Source of the DNA: a virus | Strand: one strand, 5' to 3' | Virus record (IMG/VR): IMGVR_UViG_3300047548_000827 | Location: 44,012-108,011 of that record | Length of the DNA stretch: 64,000 nucleotides | In this document: positions 8,125 through 15,089 of the stretch, one piece after another | How the letters are laid out: every line of letters begins with the position of its first letter | Numbering within the stretch: position 1 is the stretch's first letter | Position numbers and translations under genes: made by a program | Notes under the pieces: model-generated | The model's input: the letters and a program-made list of their open reading frames with translations, nothing else | What the model was told of the DNA's origin: nothing | Databases searched by the model: none

Positions 8125-8799
8125 ATGCATGTATGTATCGGCAAGTACAACCGGTGGTGGGGTCCATATCAGATCGCAGAAAAAATTCTGTTTTGGATGG
8201 ACAAGCATGATGACCGAGTTCATAACTTCGGTACTTGGCTTGCCGATAAAAAAGACGGCAGTGATAGTTGGTTAACCAAAGTTTGTCTTTGGATTGATAA
8301 GAAGAAGAGTCGTGAGGTTTATATTAAGATTCATAAGTATGATACTTGGAGTATGGATCATACTCTTGCTCTTATTATCTACCCCATGCTCAAACAACTT
8401 AAAGAGCAAAAACAAGGAGCACCGATCGTAGATGACGAGGATGTTCCTGTAGAATTGCGAAGCACCACAGCCCCTAAACCAGAGAATCAGTGGGATACCG
8501 ATGGCAATTGGTTCAAGCGTTGGGATTGGGTACTCGATGAAATGATTTGGACCTTTGAACAGTTGTCTAATGACGATAACGAAGAACGATTTTATTCAGG
8601 TACTTCTGACTTGCAGATGGTCGAGACAGGTGAAACCTATCCTAACCCTGAGACAGGCAAAGAAGAACCTGTCTTCAAGATGGAAGAAGGACCTAATCAT
8701 ACAATGACGATAGATAAGGAAGGTCTTACTGCACACAATGAACGTATCCAGCGCGGGTTGTTATTGTTTGGTAAGTATTTTAGGAGCCTTGCATCTTGA
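8125..8799 (+). CDS. Conserved phage protein of unknown function, 224 aa
   Basis: Contains the segment KIHKYDTWSMDHTLALIIYP followed by MLKQLKEQKQGAP and a DEDVP motif, a signature seen in many unrelated large phages. No catalytic motif is evident. Ribosome binding site AAAGGAATAAC precedes the ATG. Its stop overlaps the TTG start of the next gene. Confidence 0.65.
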   Translation: MHVCIGKYNRWWGPYQIAEKILFWMDKHDDRVHNFGTWLADKKDGSDSWLTKVCLWIDKKKSREVYIKIHKYDTWSMDHTLALIIYPMLKQLKEQKQGAPIVDDEDVPVELRSTTAPKPENQWDTDGNWFKRWDWVLDEMIWTFEQLSNDDNEERFYSGTSDLQMVETGETYPNPETGKEEPVFKMEEGPNHTMTIDKEGLTAHNERIQRGLLLFGKYFRSLAS

Positions 8800-9146
8800 A
8801 CTATCAAGAACCTGCAAAGGGTATTTCTCAAGTAGGTGATTACGGAACAGCAAAGAGTTATCACGTTGATTGCTCTTGTACTTCACCCGATCACGCATTA
8901 TCAATGTGGATTGAAGTAACTGGAGACGAAGATGTTAAGGATGTGGAACTTACCTTCTACGGGACGTTTTACACCTCAAGCAAACTAGTCGAATCGTTCA
9001 AAGAACGACTCAAGCTAGCATGGACTATTCTGACTAAGGGGGTCTACACTGCTGAACATTCTACGTTACTCAATAAACAAGCTGCCTATAATCTAGCAGA
9101 AACTATCAATCGCACTATAAAAGACCTAGAAAAGGTTGAAAATTAA
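8796..9146 (+). CDS. Hypothetical protein, 116 aa (TTG start)
   Basis: TTG start overlapping the upstream stop in TTGA, with AGGAGC a few bases before. Contains DCSCTSPDHALSMWIEVTGD, where Cys and His could bind metal. The C-terminal half is helical. Last gene before a fresh promoter at 9136. Family not recognised. Confidence 0.55.
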   Translation: MNYQEPAKGISQVGDYGTAKSYHVDCSCTSPDHALSMWIEVTGDEDVKDVELTFYGTFYTSSKLVESFKERLKLAWTILTKGVYTAEHSTLLNKQAAYNLAETINRTIKDLEKVEN

Positions 9147-9168
9147 TTAAATTGGGTCTATAATAGAC
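9136..9168 (+). promoter_or_regulatory. Early promoter with palindromic -10 region
   Basis: TTGAAA (9136-9141), 17-base spacer, TATAAT (9159-9164). The -10 is the centre of the palindrome GTCTATAATAGAC (9156-9168). Drives the 59-residue gene at 9197. Similar palindromic -10 regions occur at 9401, 28362 and 28757. Confidence 0.7.
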
Positions 9169-9196
9169 TCATAAACTGAACAACACGGGGCAGGTT

Positions 9197-9376
9197 ATGA
9201 AGAAAGTTTATTTGCTGATCGAAGAAAACGGCGACAACCTCGATAGAGAGGTTATTGGAGTGTTCTCTAGTCTCAAAAAGGTCCTGAGTGAGCGTGATGC
9301 CTACCGTGAAGTGGCTGACACCACTAGCGGTGGCGGCTCGGTGTTCTTTTCTATCAAGGAAATGGATGTTGAGTAG
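9197..9376 (+). CDS. Small hypothetical protein, 59 aa
   Basis: MKKVYLLIEENGDNLDREVI at the start; a compact beta-alpha-beta-like protein. GGGGCAGG lies just upstream. It has its own promoter at 9136 and is followed at once by another promoter at 9380. Function unknown. Confidence 0.6.
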   Translation: MKKVYLLIEENGDNLDREVIGVFSSLKKVLSERDAYREVADTTSGGGSVFFSIKEMDVE

Positions 9377-9379
9377 TAC

Positions 9380-9408
9380 TTGACATTATTTTGGTTTGGC
9401 TATATAAT
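9380..9408 (+). promoter_or_regulatory. Early sigma70 promoter
   Basis: TTGACA (9380-9385), 17-base spacer, TATAAT (9403-9408). The -10 sits in GCTATATAATAGC, again nearly palindromic. Predicted start near 9415, 25 bases before the ATG at 9440. Confidence 0.8.
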
Positions 9409-9439
9409 AGCTTCATACACTGAGAAAACGGAGAATCGA

Positions 9440-9856
9440 ATGGCTTACATGAACCAAGAACGCAAGGCTGTTATTTCTGCTGCACTCAAGCCGATTTTGG
9501 CTAAGTACAAAGTCAAAGGTACCCTTTCGGTTCGTAATAATCTCGCTATCACTCTTACGGTGAAATCGGGTGCTATCGATTTCATTGGCAATTGCAACAA
9601 AGTTTGCGGTAACAGTCATTACCAAGTTTCTAGCGGATTCCGTCCGATCACGGAAGGGTATACTGACGTTAATCAGTATTGGTATCAGGATCACTTTGAT
9701 GGTGCGGCTAAGGAATTTCTCGATGAAGCGTTCAAGGCGCTGAAGGCCGCGGGTTGGTATGATGAATCGGATGCAATGACTGATTATTTCAACACCGCAT
9801 ATTACATTGACATTCAAATCGGAAAGTGGAATAAACCCTACGTTTTCACTGCTTAA
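9440..9856 (+). CDS. LPD29-like domain protein, 138 aa
   Basis: The longer frame from 9380 would start inside the promoter; GGAG 6 bases before ATG 9440 fixes the start. The protein (RKAVISAALKPILAKYKVKG, then SVRNNLAITLTVKSGAIDF) matches the pattern of the LPD29 domain found in large polyvalent proteins and as stand-alone phage proteins. Role unknown; often early and abundant. GC-rich codons suggest high expression. Confidence 0.6.
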   Translation: MAYMNQERKAVISAALKPILAKYKVKGTLSVRNNLAITLTVKSGAIDFIGNCNKVCGNSHYQVSSGFRPITEGYTDVNQYWYQDHFDGAAKEFLDEAFKALKAAGWYDESDAMTDYFNTAYYIDIQIGKWNKPYVFTA

Positions 9857-9866
9857 GGAGCATTAC

Positions 9867-10067
9867 ATGGCTTACCGAGTTTTCAAGCACAATCAAGAGT
9901 ATGGTCCTCGCAAAGGTCTTGAGGGGCCTTTTCACTATCCGAACGGACAGGTTCTCTACTACGATGCGAAAGAAGGTTCGTACTGGGATCCTCGTACTGA
10001 CTTCTATGTTCCTGCTGACGAGGTTGTGCGTCTTCAGGCTCAGATTTTCGACATCGTGAGGGCTTGA
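9867..10067 (+). CDS. Hypothetical protein, 66 aa
   Basis: AAGGAG precedes ATG 9867 by 6 bases, so the upstream in-frame ATG (9807) inside the previous gene is not used. Sequence MAYRVFKHNQEYGPRKGLEG then Tyr/Trp-rich strands. Second gene of the 9380 unit. Not recognised. Confidence 0.55.
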   Translation: MAYRVFKHNQEYGPRKGLEGPFHYPNGQVLYYDAKEGSYWDPRTDFYVPADEVVRLQAQIFDIVRA

Positions 10068-10068
10068 T

Positions 10069-10680
10069 ATGCGGCTCACTATGCTAGGTTCGCTGCCTGA
10101 AAACCCGATGATTGCATTGAGTGGCGGCGTGGATAGCATGGTAGTCGCGGACTTTATTTCTCGCACTAGGGAAGTTACTTGTCTGTTCTTTCACCACAAA
10201 ACTGAGACAAGTGAAAAGGCTCATTCCTTTCTAGTGGATTATTGTAAGAGTCGAGATTGGTACTTAATCGTTAAATACTTGTCTGAGGAGAAACCCAAAC
10301 ATGAAAGCTACGAAGAGTTCTGGCGTAATCAACGCTATTCCTGGTTTGATTCCTTTAGTAGAACTGTCGTTACCGGTCATCATCTGGATGATTGCGTAGA
10401 GACTTATCTTTGGAGTACTATGCACGGTACCCCAAAGACGATCCCTTATCAACGAAACAATGTGGTTCGCCCTTTTCTACTGACGCCAAAGCAGGCAATG
10501 TATGACTGGGCAAAAAGACATAGTATTCCTTGGATCGAAGATGAAACGAACAAGGACACTTCCTACATGCGAAATTTTGTTAGGCATGAACTACTACCCA
10601 AAGCATTGCATGTAAACCCCGGACTTCAAAAAGTGGTTGCAAGAAAAGTAAAAGCCTGCTATAATGCTGCTCTTAATTAA
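10069..10680 (+). CDS. TilS-like PP-loop ATPase (tRNA-Ile lysidine synthetase catalytic domain)
   Basis: 203 residues. PP-loop SGGVDS at 18-23, then HHKTETSEKAHSF, TGHHLDDCVETYLW and RNNVVRPFLLTPKQAM, all in the order seen in TilS/MesJ. TilS adenylates C34 of tRNA-Ile and attaches lysine. The bacterial enzyme has about 430 residues; this one keeps only the N-terminal catalytic domain. It sits next to two RNA ligases and a kinase, so a tRNA-maintenance role is plausible. Another N-type pyrophosphatase activity cannot be excluded. Confidence 0.8.
   Translation: MRLTMLGSLPENPMIALSGGVDSMVVADFISRTREVTCLFFHHKTETSEKAHSFLVDYCKSRDWYLIVKYLSEEKPKHESYEEFWRNQRYSWFDSFSRTVVTGHHLDDCVETYLWSTMHGTPKTIPYQRNNVVRPFLLTPKQAMYDWAKRHSIPWIEDETNKDTSYMRNFVRHELLPKALHVNPGLQKVVARKVKACYNAALN
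10637..10665 (+). promoter_or_regulatory. Promoter inside the 3' end of the TilS-like gene
   Basis: TTGCAA (10637-10642), 17-base spacer, TATAAT (10660-10665) preceded by TGC (extended -10). Predicted start near 10672, leading to the RNA ligase at 10697. Confidence 0.6.
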
Positions 10681-10696
10681 ATAATCAGGAAACAAA

Positions 10697-11677
10697 ATGC
10701 GTCAGCTTGCTACTATCCGAAAAATTGATTCTATCCTTCCCATCGAGGGCGCCGATGCAATTGAGTGCGCGGTGGTCGGTGGCTGGAAAGTTGTGATCAA
10801 AAAAGGTGAATTTCAACCTAACGACCTCGCAGTGTACGTCGAGATCGATTCATGGGTTCCTCACGAACTTGCTCCTTTTCTGTCGAAAGGTAAAGAGCCT
10901 CGGGAGTTCAATGGCGTCAAGGGTGAACGTCTTCGTACTGCAAAGCTCCGCGGGCAAATCTCGCAAGGTCTTTTGCTTCCTCTTTCTGTCTTCCCTCATT
11001 CCCTTGGATTTGAGTACGCAACAGAAAAAACAATCGGCGAAGATGTTACTGAATGGTTGAAGATTCAAAAATGGGAAGCTCCTATCCCTGCTCAACTCGC
11101 GGGTGATGTCGAAGGTCTGTTCCCTTCGTTCATTCCTAAGACCGATCAGGAGCGAATTCAGAACCTCGGGGCTGAGTACGATGCTTGGAAGCAAGAAGGT
11201 GATGAGTGGGAAGTCACCGAAAAACTTGATGGTTCTTCGATGACTGTGTTTCTCAAGGACGATCACTTTGGTGTCTGTGCTCGTCAGTACGATATTGAAG
11301 GGATTTTGCGTTCCAAAGGACACTTCGCCCTGCAAGGTGAATTGATCGGTGAAGGTATTCAAGGCAACCCCTACAAGATCAAAGGACAGGACTTCTTTGT
11401 CTTTGATATCTACGACATTGATCAAGGGCGTTATCTGTCTCCCTCGGAGCGTAAAGCGTTCCTTGAAGGCACTGCACTGAAGCACGTTCCGATTCTGAAT
11501 GAAGCTGAATCGTTCAAGGATCATGTTGGTACTATCCATCATGTTCTTGGTTGGGCTGAAGGGAAAAGCGTTCTGAACGGCCAGACTGAACGTGAAGGAT
11601 TGGTGTTCAAACGTCGAGACGGTGCTGTTTCGTTTAAGGCAATTTCCAACAAGTTTTTGCTTAAAACGGGCGGTTGA
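10697..11677 (+). CDS. RNA ligase, Rnl5/DRB0094-like
   Basis: 326 residues. The N-terminal domain (about 1-120, RQLATIRKIDSILPIEGADA onward) resembles the OB-fold module placed before the nucleotidyltransferase domain in Deinococcus RnlA-type ligases. Motif I is EKLDGSS with catalytic K176; motif IV EGLVFK and motif V FKAISNKFLL follow. The enzyme seals nicked or broken RNA after self-adenylation. With the kinase at 13335 and the second ligase at 14041 it forms an RNA-repair set. GC-rich codons, typical of the early genes here. Confidence 0.88.
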   Translation: MRQLATIRKIDSILPIEGADAIECAVVGGWKVVIKKGEFQPNDLAVYVEIDSWVPHELAPFLSKGKEPREFNGVKGERLRTAKLRGQISQGLLLPLSVFPHSLGFEYATEKTIGEDVTEWLKIQKWEAPIPAQLAGDVEGLFPSFIPKTDQERIQNLGAEYDAWKQEGDEWEVTEKLDGSSMTVFLKDDHFGVCARQYDIEGILRSKGHFALQGELIGEGIQGNPYKIKGQDFFVFDIYDIDQGRYLSPSERKAFLEGTALKHVPILNEAESFKDHVGTIHHVLGWAEGKSVLNGQTEREGLVFKRRDGAVSFKAISNKFLLKTGG

Positions 11678-11725
11678 CTTTTATTCCTTGCTCTGCTATA
11701 ATGTTGTTAATGAGTAGAGCAAGGA
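11674..11725 (+). promoter_or_regulatory. Early sigma70 promoter nested in a 10-bp inverted repeat
   Basis: TTGACT (11674-11679), 17-base spacer, TATAAT (11697-11702), start near 11709. TCCTTGCTCT (11685-11694) is the exact reverse complement of AGAGCAAGGA (11716-11725), whose AAGGA is the ribosome binding site of the gene at 11733. Read-through RNA from the ligase gene could hide this site; locally started RNA cannot. Confidence 0.8.
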
Positions 11726-11732
11726 GTAAATC

Positions 11733-11882
11733 ATGATCAGCGGTAGGACTAAAAAAGAAATCACTTATTCGTACTACCTCGAACTTTGCAGGAAATACTC
11801 TGAAAAGACTATTACCGATGACGAAGGATTCGATCTTGAACTCTGTCTTGCTGAGTTCGAAACCGACAGTTGGTTTAGGTAA
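11733..11882 (+). CDS. Small hypothetical protein, 49 aa
   Basis: MISGRTKKEITYSYYLELCR at the start; acidic helical C-terminal half. AAGGAG lies upstream. The same AAGGAGTAAATC leader is repeated before the next gene at 11893, suggesting a small local duplication of the leader. Function unknown. Confidence 0.6.
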   Translation: MISGRTKKEITYSYYLELCRKYSEKTITDDEGFDLELCLAEFETDSWFR

Positions 11883-11892
11883 GGAGTAAATC

Positions 11893-12234
11893 ATGCCTTG
11901 CAGGGACTATGAAAGTGATACTTGGGGTTACGGTTCGGGGATTTCAATGAAAGCATACGAAGAGCTTAAACAACAGGCAGATAAGTTGGCGAGGATCGCG
12001 TGTAAAGCAATGTCCGCACTTGAACAGGGAACCACACTTAACCAACTCTTGGAAGATCCAGAGGTTTCAAAATGGTGGCCTGCTCACAAGAAGGCGGATG
12101 CTGCTAGGCAAAAAAAAGAAGCCGCCGAAAAAATCAAAAAAGAACAGGAAGCACTTCTTAAAAAAGAAGTGTTGGCAAAGCTGACGGAAGAAGAGCTTCA
12201 GGCATTTGGTTTGATTAAAAAGAGAAAATCATGA
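11893..12234 (+). CDS. Hypothetical coiled-coil protein, 113 aa (paralogue of the next gene)
   Basis: Starts MPCRDYESD, a start seen in other large-phage small proteins. Residues 60-100 are a Lys/Glu/Ala coiled coil. The C-terminus (LTEEELQAFGLIKKRKS) matches the pattern LTPAERKLVGIRKPRKPS of the next protein, so the two look like diverged duplicates. Stop and next start overlap. Function unknown. Confidence 0.6.
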   Translation: MPCRDYESDTWGYGSGISMKAYEELKQQADKLARIACKAMSALEQGTTLNQLLEDPEVSKWWPAHKKADAARQKKEAAEKIKKEQEALLKKEVLAKLTEEELQAFGLIKKRKS

Positions 12235-12569
12235 CTGATGAAAGAGAAGAAGGTTATTCGCAAGATGATGTTTATCAATACTTGTTGACTCATCGAATTG
12301 AAAGTCCGTGGGGAATCGATACTGATAAGATTGCAACCAATCTAATGATCGAATTGCTCAAGGCGAACGGCGGTGTGGTCATGGCTCTATTTCTCAAAGA
12401 TGACAAGCTTCGGGAATGGTGGAATCGAAGAGTAGAATTTGCAAAGCAAAAACTTTCAGAAAAAGCAGAAAAGATGCGGCTTTACAATGTCAAGCTAGCA
12501 GCATATAATAAACTCACTCCTGCTGAAAGAAAGCTAGTTGGCATTCGTAAACCCAGAAAACCGAGTTGA
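12231..12569 (+). CDS. Hypothetical protein, 112 aa (paralogue of the previous gene)
   Basis: ATGA overlap with the preceding gene. Shares its layout: acidic N-terminus, a W-W element (EWWNRR here, KWWPAHK there), basic coiled coil, and a C-terminal LT-E-G-I-K tail. A late-type AATAAATA and a TATAAT follow its stop at about 12570-12582. Not recognised. Confidence 0.6.
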   Translation: MTDEREEGYSQDDVYQYLLTHRIESPWGIDTDKIATNLMIELLKANGGVVMALFLKDDKLREWWNRRVEFAKQKLSEKAEKMRLYNVKLAAYNKLTPAERKLVGIRKPRKPS

Positions 12570-12587
12570 TATAATAAATAAAGTATC

Positions 12588-12782
12588 ATGAAAATTTCTG
12601 ACATTTCCAAAACTAGCCAAAAACGTCTTACGGAAGACCTAAGTAAGGATGAATCTGGATTCCTTACTGAGGATCTAGTAAAAATTGTCCAAGCTCACCA
12701 AGCAGACAATTGGTCTGAGCCGATCGATGGAGAGGACTATCTCCAGCTTCTGAAACAAGGCAAATTGACGTGGCAGCGGTAA
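12588..12782 (+). CDS. Small protein, possible antitoxin, 64 aa
   Basis: MKISDISKTSQKRLTEDLSK at the start, ending in a compact acidic domain. It is translationally coupled to the next gene, which looks like a RelE/YafQ-type toxin. A small acidic gene placed just before and overlapping a toxin-like gene fits an antitoxin, but its sequence is not recognised. TATAATAAATA lies shortly upstream of the start. Confidence 0.45.
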   Translation: MKISDISKTSQKRLTEDLSKDESGFLTEDLVKIVQAHQADNWSEPIDGEDYLQLLKQGKLTWQR

Positions 12783-13141
12783 GAGTCTTAGAATGTGATC
12801 TCTTTAGAGAAACTGCTGCGATTCATTTGAAACCGGGATCTTCGACTGAAGAAAGTTTCCAAAATTTTATTGCAACTAAGATTCAAAATCCAATCGCAAG
12901 TTACGGTAAATCGGATAAGGCGAACCCAGCAGGAACGCCAATGGCACAATATGTTCCTAAAATTCGTCATGCCCACTTAACGCACGATATCAGCATATTT
13001 TATACCATAAGTGGGTCTAACCCATCTGAGCTTAGACTATACGGTGTTTTGACTCACGATGAAGCAGGCACAGGCCAACCAGTTAATAATAAGCGTCAAA
13101 AAAGTGTAGCAAAGAGGTTTTCTAACCAAGATTTCAACTAA
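12770..13141 (+). CDS. Possible RelE/YafQ-like mRNA interferase (toxin), 123 aa
   Basis: GTG start at 12770, overlapping the previous stop by 13 bases. The segment KIRHAHLTHDISIFYTI followed by LRLYGVLTHDEAGTGQP has the strand pattern and His residues seen in compact RelE-superfamily toxins. Basic C-terminus (KRQKSVAKRF). Inference: second half of a toxin-antitoxin pair or a host-directed RNase. An alternative is a non-toxic phage protein with a similar fold. Confidence 0.45.
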   Translation: MAAVRVLECDLFRETAAIHLKPGSSTEESFQNFIATKIQNPIASYGKSDKANPAGTPMAQYVPKIRHAHLTHDISIFYTISGSNPSELRLYGVLTHDEAGTGQPVNNKRQKSVAKRFSNQDFN

Positions 13142-13145
13142 ACGG

Positions 13146-13174
13146 TTGACAAAAAACCCAAACTGTCGTATAAT
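13146..13174 (+). promoter_or_regulatory. Early sigma70 promoter
   Basis: TTGACA (13146-13151), 17-base spacer, TATAAT (13169-13174), start near 13181. The spacer begins AAAAACCC, and its CCC could pair with the GGGG of the downstream ribosome binding site (13195-13198). That is only a weak version of the paired layout seen at other promoters. Confidence 0.8.
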
Positions 13175-13203
13175 TTACTTAAGTTAGATAGAAGGGGTAA
13201 CAA

Positions 13204-13338
13204 ATGTCTGTCAAGCACAATCAACTGAAACCCTCCCCGCAATGGTGGAAGCATCTGCGTGAATGGAAGCGTGTCTTTTGGAAAAAAGAACGTAAAGCGT
13301 GGCAAAAAGAAATCAAAAATCGTAAGGATGTCGAATGA
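13204..13338 (+). CDS. Small basic Trp-rich protein, 44 aa
   Basis: MSVKHNQLKPSPQWWKHLRE then a Lys/Arg/Trp-rich helix. Such a small basic protein could bind nucleic acid. GAAGGGG precedes the start and the stop overlaps the kinase start in ATGA. Function unknown. Confidence 0.55.
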   Translation: MSVKHNQLKPSPQWWKHLREWKRVFWKKERKAWQKEIKNRKDVE

Positions 13339-13736
13339 AGCTGATTCTGATTCGCGGTCTCCCTGGCTCTGGTAAATCGACGCTCGCCAAAACGCTGATG
13401 ACCGACAATACGGTCCACGTTGAAGCGGACATGTACTTCATCGATGATGCTAGCGGCAAGTATGTTTTCCATCCCGAACTGATTCGTCAGGCACACGGCT
13501 GGTGTCAGAATACGACTGGTGCTGCACTTGCGGAAGGCAAGGATGTGATCGTGTCGAATACGTTCACGACCATCAAGGAGCTTCGCCCGTACTTCGACAT
13601 GGCGAAAAATTTCGGCATCGTGCCTACTGTGATTCTCGCACAAAACCAGTTTCAGAACGAACACAATGTCCCCGAAGAAACCCTGAAGCGTATGCGTGAT
13701 CGGTTTCAGTATGATCTCACTCAACTTTTTGCTTAA
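13335..13736 (+). CDS. P-loop kinase, polynucleotide-kinase-like
   Basis: 133 residues, single domain. Walker A GLPGSGKST at 8-16 directly after a beta strand, then VEADMYF (the Asp motif of the AAA_33/PNK group) and RMRDR near the C-terminus as a lid-like basic element. It resembles the 5'-kinase half of T4 PseT without the phosphatase domain. Likely phosphorylates RNA 5' ends before ligation by the neighbouring ligases; a small-molecule kinase role is the alternative. Confidence 0.75.
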   Translation: MKLILIRGLPGSGKSTLAKTLMTDNTVHVEADMYFIDDASGKYVFHPELIRQAHGWCQNTTGAALAEGKDVIVSNTFTTIKELRPYFDMAKNFGIVPTVILAQNQFQNEHNVPEETLKRMRDRFQYDLTQLFA

Positions 13737-13745
13737 GGAGCAAAC

Positions 13746-13949
13746 ATGAAATATCTTGGTTACTTTCTCGTTATCGCGGGCCTCGCAATTGGTCTTGGAT
13801 TGCTTTTCGCTCTTCCTGTCATGTTGCTGTGGAATTACTGTCTGGTTGATGCAGTCGATGGAGTAAAAGAAATTACGTGGCTACAAGCGTGGGGATTGAA
13901 TGTTCTCACTCATCTTCTGTTCACCAAGGCTAGTGTGAAGTCTGACTGA
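13746..13949 (+). CDS. Small membrane protein, 67 aa
   Basis: Two hydrophobic segments: about 3-29 (YFLVIAGLAIGLGLLFALPV and on) and 45-60. AAGGAG precedes the start. Similar short two-pass proteins with an LLWNY/W element occur in many phages; function unknown. The region after its stop holds the 13970 hairpin and a promoter. Confidence 0.6.
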   Translation: MKYLGYFLVIAGLAIGLGLLFALPVMLLWNYCLVDAVDGVKEITWLQAWGLNVLTHLLFTKASVKSD

Positions 13950-13969
13950 TATTAGAAAGTAGTCGAGTT

Positions 13970-14037
13970 AAATGGAGTTTATGGTTGACATAAACTCCAT
14001 TTCCATGTATAATGTTTGTATTCTGAATAAGGAAATG
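13970..14037 (+). promoter_or_regulatory. Early promoter with two competing inverted repeats
   Basis: TTGACA (13985-13990), 17-base spacer, TATAAT (14008-14013). AAATGGAGTTTAT (13970-13982) is an exact 13-base complement of ATAAACTCCATTT (13990-14002). A second pair, CATTTCC (13998-14004) with GGAAATG (14031-14037), spans the -10 and covers the ribosome binding site of the ligase gene. The shared CATTT cannot pair both ways at once, so upstream pairing would free the site. Confidence 0.7.
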
Positions 14038-14040
14038 CAA

Positions 14041-14931
14041 ATGGATAAGGACTCTCTGCGTCAATTCGTGCAAGACAACCCGAAGCTGGTTACGATGCGT
14101 GAAACCTCTACGCCTGGTCTTTTTGTGATCAAATATTCCAAGCGTGTTTTCTTCGACAATCTTTGGAATGAATTCCTCGAAGAGTGTCGCGGCTTGATCG
14201 TTGACGCGGACTGGAACCCTGTTGTGCGTCCTTTCAAGAAGGTGTACAATTTCGGCGAGAACGGTGCTTCTTATGATCGTGATCGTATGGTGTATGTCGA
14301 GCGTAAAGTAAATGGCTTTATGGGTGCTGCGACCTATGTCTCGTCTGTTGATCAAGTTATCTACTCCACGACTGGTTCGCTGGATTCTGACTTCGCGGTG
14401 ATCGTTCGTAAGTGGCTGTCTCCGTACGAACAGTTTTTCCGCTATCATCCGAATCGTACCTTTTTGTTTGAGGTGTGTGACAAGTCTGATCCGCATATCA
14501 TCCCTGAAGTCGAAGGGGTGTATCTGATTGGTGCTCGTAATGCTGGAAAGTGGGACAATGAAGTTCGTTGTGCGAACACTGATATGCTGGATTGGTATGC
14601 GAAATATATGGGCGGCGGAATTCTTCGTCCTTCGCACTCTGTTCAACGGTTTGGTGATGTGGTTCAGCAAGTCAAGACTTGCTACCATGAAGGGTTCATT
14701 GTGTATCCGGTAGATTCTTGGGAGACTGATGCGGGACTGAAGATCAAGTCCAAGTACTATCTGATTCAAAAGGCGTTGGCTCGTAAAAAGGATATCATGA
14801 CCCTGAACAAGCAACTGCTGGATGAAGAATTCTATCCGCTCGTTGATCATCTCAACGGAATGAAGGACGAGTTTAATGCTATGGACGAGCAGTCGCGTCT
14901 GGATTACATGCGTAAGTTTTTGCAAGCATGA
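14041..14931 (+). CDS. RNA ligase, T4 Rnl1-like nucleotidyltransferase
   Basis: 296 residues from ATG 14041 (GGA 7 bases upstream; earlier in-frame ATGs lie at or before the promoter). Order of motifs: ECRGLIVD, motif I VERKVNG with lysine 89, FLFEV, motif IV HEGFIVYP, motif V LKIKSKYYLI. This is the pattern of T4 RnlA-type RNA ligases that rejoin cleaved tRNA anticodon loops. Forms an RNA-repair module with the kinase at 13335. Its stop overlaps the first small LRW-family gene. Confidence 0.88.
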   Translation: MDKDSLRQFVQDNPKLVTMRETSTPGLFVIKYSKRVFFDNLWNEFLEECRGLIVDADWNPVVRPFKKVYNFGENGASYDRDRMVYVERKVNGFMGAATYVSSVDQVIYSTTGSLDSDFAVIVRKWLSPYEQFFRYHPNRTFLFEVCDKSDPHIIPEVEGVYLIGARNAGKWDNEVRCANTDMLDWYAKYMGGGILRPSHSVQRFGDVVQQVKTCYHEGFIVYPVDSWETDAGLKIKSKYYLIQKALARKKDIMTLNKQLLDEEFYPLVDHLNGMKDEFNAMDEQSRLDYMRKFLQA

Positions 14932-15089
14932 TCTATAAAGTAAAGATGCCCGAAGCATATGCTAGGGTCGAGTGGTGCAAGAAACATCTGGGTACCTCTA
15001 TTAGAGGTGAGAACTGGTGGAGACACAAAGGACATCTTTACTTTTGTAACGAAAAAGATTATACTTTCTATTTACTGAGGTGGAAGTAA
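14928..15089 (+). CDS. LRW-family small protein, member 1 (53 aa)
   Basis: Shortest member of the family that fills 15.7-19.3 kb. MIYKVKMPEAYARVEWCKKH, then a Trp/His strand region and the C-terminal NEKDYTFYLLRWK. ATGA overlap with the RNA ligase stop. The codons for the C-terminal LRW contain GAGGTGG, which acts as the ribosome binding site of the next gene at 15089. Separated from the rest of the array by one unrelated gene. Function unknown. Confidence 0.75.
   Translation: MIYKVKMPEAYARVEWCKKHLGTSIRGENWWRHKGHLYFCNEKDYTFYLLRWK

Noticed and set aside
9380-9439. N-terminal extension of the LPD29-like protein from 9380.
   Set aside because: It would begin at the TTGACA -35 box, upstream of the transcription start, and lacks a ribosome binding site.
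13972-14040. N-terminal extension of the Rnl1-like ligase from 13972.
   Set aside because: The extension covers the hairpin arm and both promoter boxes; ATG 14041 has a proper ribosome binding site.
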